Assembly (NCBI GenBank): GCA_014584465.1
Contig: JACTMU010000012.1
Location: 1 to 64,000, forward strand
Direction: 5' to 3'
DNA length: 64,000 bases
DNA from: Pseudomonadota bacterium
Lineage (GTDB): Bacteria; Bdellovibrionota; Bdellovibrionia; Bdellovibrionales; JACTMU01
Position 1 is the first letter of the stretch, and each line of letters starts with the position of its first letter. The notes under the pieces are model-generated. The model did not search any database. It was not told where the DNA came from and saw nothing but the letters and a program-made list of their open reading frames with translations. Both the position numbers and the translations under genes were made by a program. Below, piece by piece: positions 61,840-64,000 of this stretch.

Positions 61840-63042
61840 ATGAACTGGACGTTGCTTCTCTTCTCCTACCTGACACTGTTTTCAGTAGGCTTAATGGACA
61901 ATTCAAGGGGGCCTATATTTCCCCTAATTCTGAATCACTTTGGGGTGGATCATGAGTATGGGAGCCTCTTCTTTTCCGTGACGGCCCTATCTGCTGTTGG
62001 GTCAAGTCTTCTTGCTCGATGGTGGCTACCTGGTTTTGGTCTTATTCGATCGCTTCGGCTGTTTCTCCTTATTCAAAGCATAGGGTTTTTTCTCTTAGGA
62101 TATTTTGCGCAAACAACTACGAGATTTCCACTGTTTCTTTTTGCGGCCGGACTGTATGGCTTTGGAGCTGGAGCCCTGTCGATCTTGGTGAACATCATGG
62201 CTTCTCAGGCCACCGACTCCAAACACCATCGAAGGGCTCTATCAGGGCTCCATTCAAACTATGGGATTGCCTCATTTCTTGCTCCGATCGCGTGGCAAGT
62301 GTCGATTGCGACAGGCCTTTCATGGACGGTTCATTATGAGTTGATTGGTCTCTTGGCCTTTCTACTCTTTCTTGCAAGTTTTTTTCGATGGACATTCACA
62401 AATGAAGTGAACACAGAGCAAACGAAAAGGGAGAAGCAGAGAGCTCCATTGACATGGTTGAGCCGTCAACCCTATGGATTCATGTTGTCCTTTTATGTGG
62501 CTGCGGAGATACTGGTCTCCAGTCGTCTGGTGATCTATCTCGAGCAGGTTCAGGGATTATCTTCTACCGAGGCGAGCATTTATCTGACACTCTTTTTTGC
62601 ATTCCTGCTCGTAGGGCGTCTCTTTTTTGCGGTAAAATCGATTCGGGGAAGCGTCGAGAGGTGGTTGATCGTCTCTTTGGTTACGACCGCTGTGGCCATG
62701 GTTTTCGGTCTGTTGATTCATCCGATAGGATTGGCGTTGTGTGGCTTAACGATGTCCTACTTTTTCCCGTGCGCCGTGGAGCTCTTCAACCATCGCTTTC
62801 AAAAGCAGTCCGAATTTATGATGGCCTCAGCGATGGTCTCAATTTGTCTTTTGTTGATGATCATGCACCAAGTGACGGGATGGGTTGCCGATCACTTCGG
62901 CCTTTTAAATGCAATGGCCACAGGTCTTATCTATCTAGCCCTTTCATTTGGGCTGTTGCTTCATATCAGGAGAGTGTCAGTTTCATCGCCCAGATCTGAA
63001 GAATTCCACCCTAGTTCCGTGATCCATACGGGACGATCTTGA
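61840..63042 (+). CDS. MFS transporter
   Basis: About 12 hydrophobic segments; LLFSYLTLFSVGLMDNSRGPIFPLI; GVDHEYGSLFFSVTALSAVGSSL. Confidence 0.82.
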   Translation: MNWTLLLFSYLTLFSVGLMDNSRGPIFPLILNHFGVDHEYGSLFFSVTALSAVGSSLLARWWLPGFGLIRSLRLFLLIQSIGFFLLGYFAQTTTRFPLFLFAAGLYGFGAGALSILVNIMASQATDSKHHRRALSGLHSNYGIASFLAPIAWQVSIATGLSWTVHYELIGLLAFLLFLASFFRWTFTNEVNTEQTKREKQRAPLTWLSRQPYGFMLSFYVAAEILVSSRLVIYLEQVQGLSSTEASIYLTLFFAFLLVGRLFFAVKSIRGSVERWLIVSLVTTAVAMVFGLLIHPIGLALCGLTMSYFFPCAVELFNHRFQKQSEFMMASAMVSICLLLMIMHQVTGWVADHFGLLNAMATGLIYLALSFGLLLHIRRVSVSSPRSEEFHPSSVIHTGRS

Positions 63043-63158
63043 GCATTGTGATCCTTGAGAATGTTTACGCCAGGATTTTTCGAATGAACTATATCATGGG
63101 TGACTTTGTGGGCCTGCATGTTTTTGGGGTCGTTGGAAATATTACAACGTGAGGTGTT

Positions 63159-63234
63159 TGGTAGGGCCTGCCAGGATCGAACTGACGACATCCACCTTGT
63201 AAGGGTGGCGCTCTACCAACTGAGCTAAGGCCCT
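63159..63234 (-). tRNA. tRNA-Val (anticodon TAC)
   Basis: Reverse complement agggccttagctcagttggtagagcgccacccttacaaggtgg...ttcgatcctggcaggccctaCCA. Confidence 0.94.
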
Positions 63235-63294
63235 ATGGATCATGAAAATCTTATGCAGTAGCAACAGATAGCAAAAGGATGGGTACTATGTCAA

Positions 63295-63825
63295 TCACCT
63301 CGATTCACCCTCGAAGGCATCGGCTGGGTCATAAAGTGCGATCTTTTTCAGCCAAAATTCGACATCGCTATCCTCATCTCCGCCAATGGGTCGCAGGGTG
63401 AGTATGACGGCTGTGTCATCCTTATCAATATCGTGGCGGGTGTTGTGATAGGCGCTCACACGCACCATGTAGGATAGATTGTGGCCCTCAAGCATGCAAT
63501 TCACCACCTTTTGGTCGGTACGGGCTGTGCAACGTTGAGAGGCAACAGGTTTGAGATCCCCGCGATGGGTGGGAAGATAGTGGGTGATGGTCAACACTCG
63601 AGTTCCATTTTCTGGATTGATTGCGTTAATTCTAAAGTGAAAGAGGGAGGAGCTGTTTTTTGAGTACCATAGCCCCTCAATGTCGTCCCACGGGAAATCG
63701 ATCTCAGTCCCTACAGGGAAAGTGCCTCCGCCGCCTTGGGGCCCTGCTGCACTTGTAGAGCCAGTGGATGGCCAAAAAACGAACAGGAGTAGTATCGTTG
63801 CAAGTAAGTTTGTGAATGGTCTCAT
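63295..63825 (-). CDS. Hypothetical exported protein
   Basis: Signal peptide LLATILLLFVFWPSTGSTSA. Confidence 0.55.
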   Translation of the reverse strand: MRPFTNLLATILLLFVFWPSTGSTSAAGPQGGGGTFPVGTEIDFPWDDIEGLWYSKNSSSLFHFRINAINPENGTRVLTITHYLPTHRGDLKPVASQRCTARTDQKVVNCMLEGHNLSYMVRVSAYHNTRHDIDKDDTAVILTLRPIGGDEDSDVEFWLKKIALYDPADAFEGESR

Positions 63826-64000
63826 TGGAGCGCTCCTTTGTCGTGAGGTTCTACAAAGATTCGATTGTTCTTATTCAAATAATATCCATCTTTCGCGCGA
63901 AAGATGTATTTGGGTTTATCAAAGTCGGGTTCAATCATCTTGCGAAGTCGTTTAATTGTAACGTAGACCTTGTTGTCGTGCACTTCAGGGCTGTACTCCT
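63822..64000 (-). CDS. C-terminal part of a winged-helix regulator (continues beyond window)
   Basis: My translation ...EYSPEVHDNKVYVTIKRLRKMIEPDFDKPKYIFRAKDGYYLNKNNRIFVEPHDKGALQ*; stop overlaps the next start as ATGA. Confidence 0.6.
   Translation of the reverse strand, partial: EYSPEVHDNKVYVTIKRLRKMIEPDFDKPKYIFRAKDGYYLNKNNRIFVEPHDKGALQ

Overview
The window is an ordinary chromosomal stretch with islands of accessory DNA. Gene content and lipoprotein style suggest a Bdellovibrionota or related delta-type bacterium; that placement is inference. Core modules: trmL; glnB-glnA; an Opp/Dpp peptide ABC operon; elbB; a heterodimeric ABC exporter plus an MlaF-like ATPase; icd-mdh-sucC-sucD-ndk; a RodZ-like protein, GT39 and a PHP-like protein; dnaQ-like; nadE; glycerate 2-kinase; menB-menA-menC-menE; an aldolase/SDR fusion; a DciA-like DUF721 protein; trmFO; tRNA-Arg(TCG); tRNA-Val(TAC). 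Accessory highlights: (1) two tandem ~1,050 aa lipoproteins, each with about nine IPT/TIG repeats, an acidic N-terminal half, a poly-Asp hinge and a Lys-rich C-terminal half, followed by a probable outer-membrane barrel gene; (2) a dispersed MITE-like repeat with one complete 165-bp copy, whose terminus resembles a sigma-54 -24/-12 box upstream of glnB-glnA; (3) a perfect 55-nt palindrome between icd and mdh; (4) a GcvH-like protein with Glu in place of the lipoyl-lysine and a hyperacidic tail; (5) a secreted protein with Cys/His/Asp spacing like protein-glutaminase; (6) a PHP-like protein lacking metal ligands; (7) a BNR-repeat gene whose 3' end runs into a decayed DUF4143 ATPase gene. All calls come from reading the sequence and supplied translations; no database search was run.
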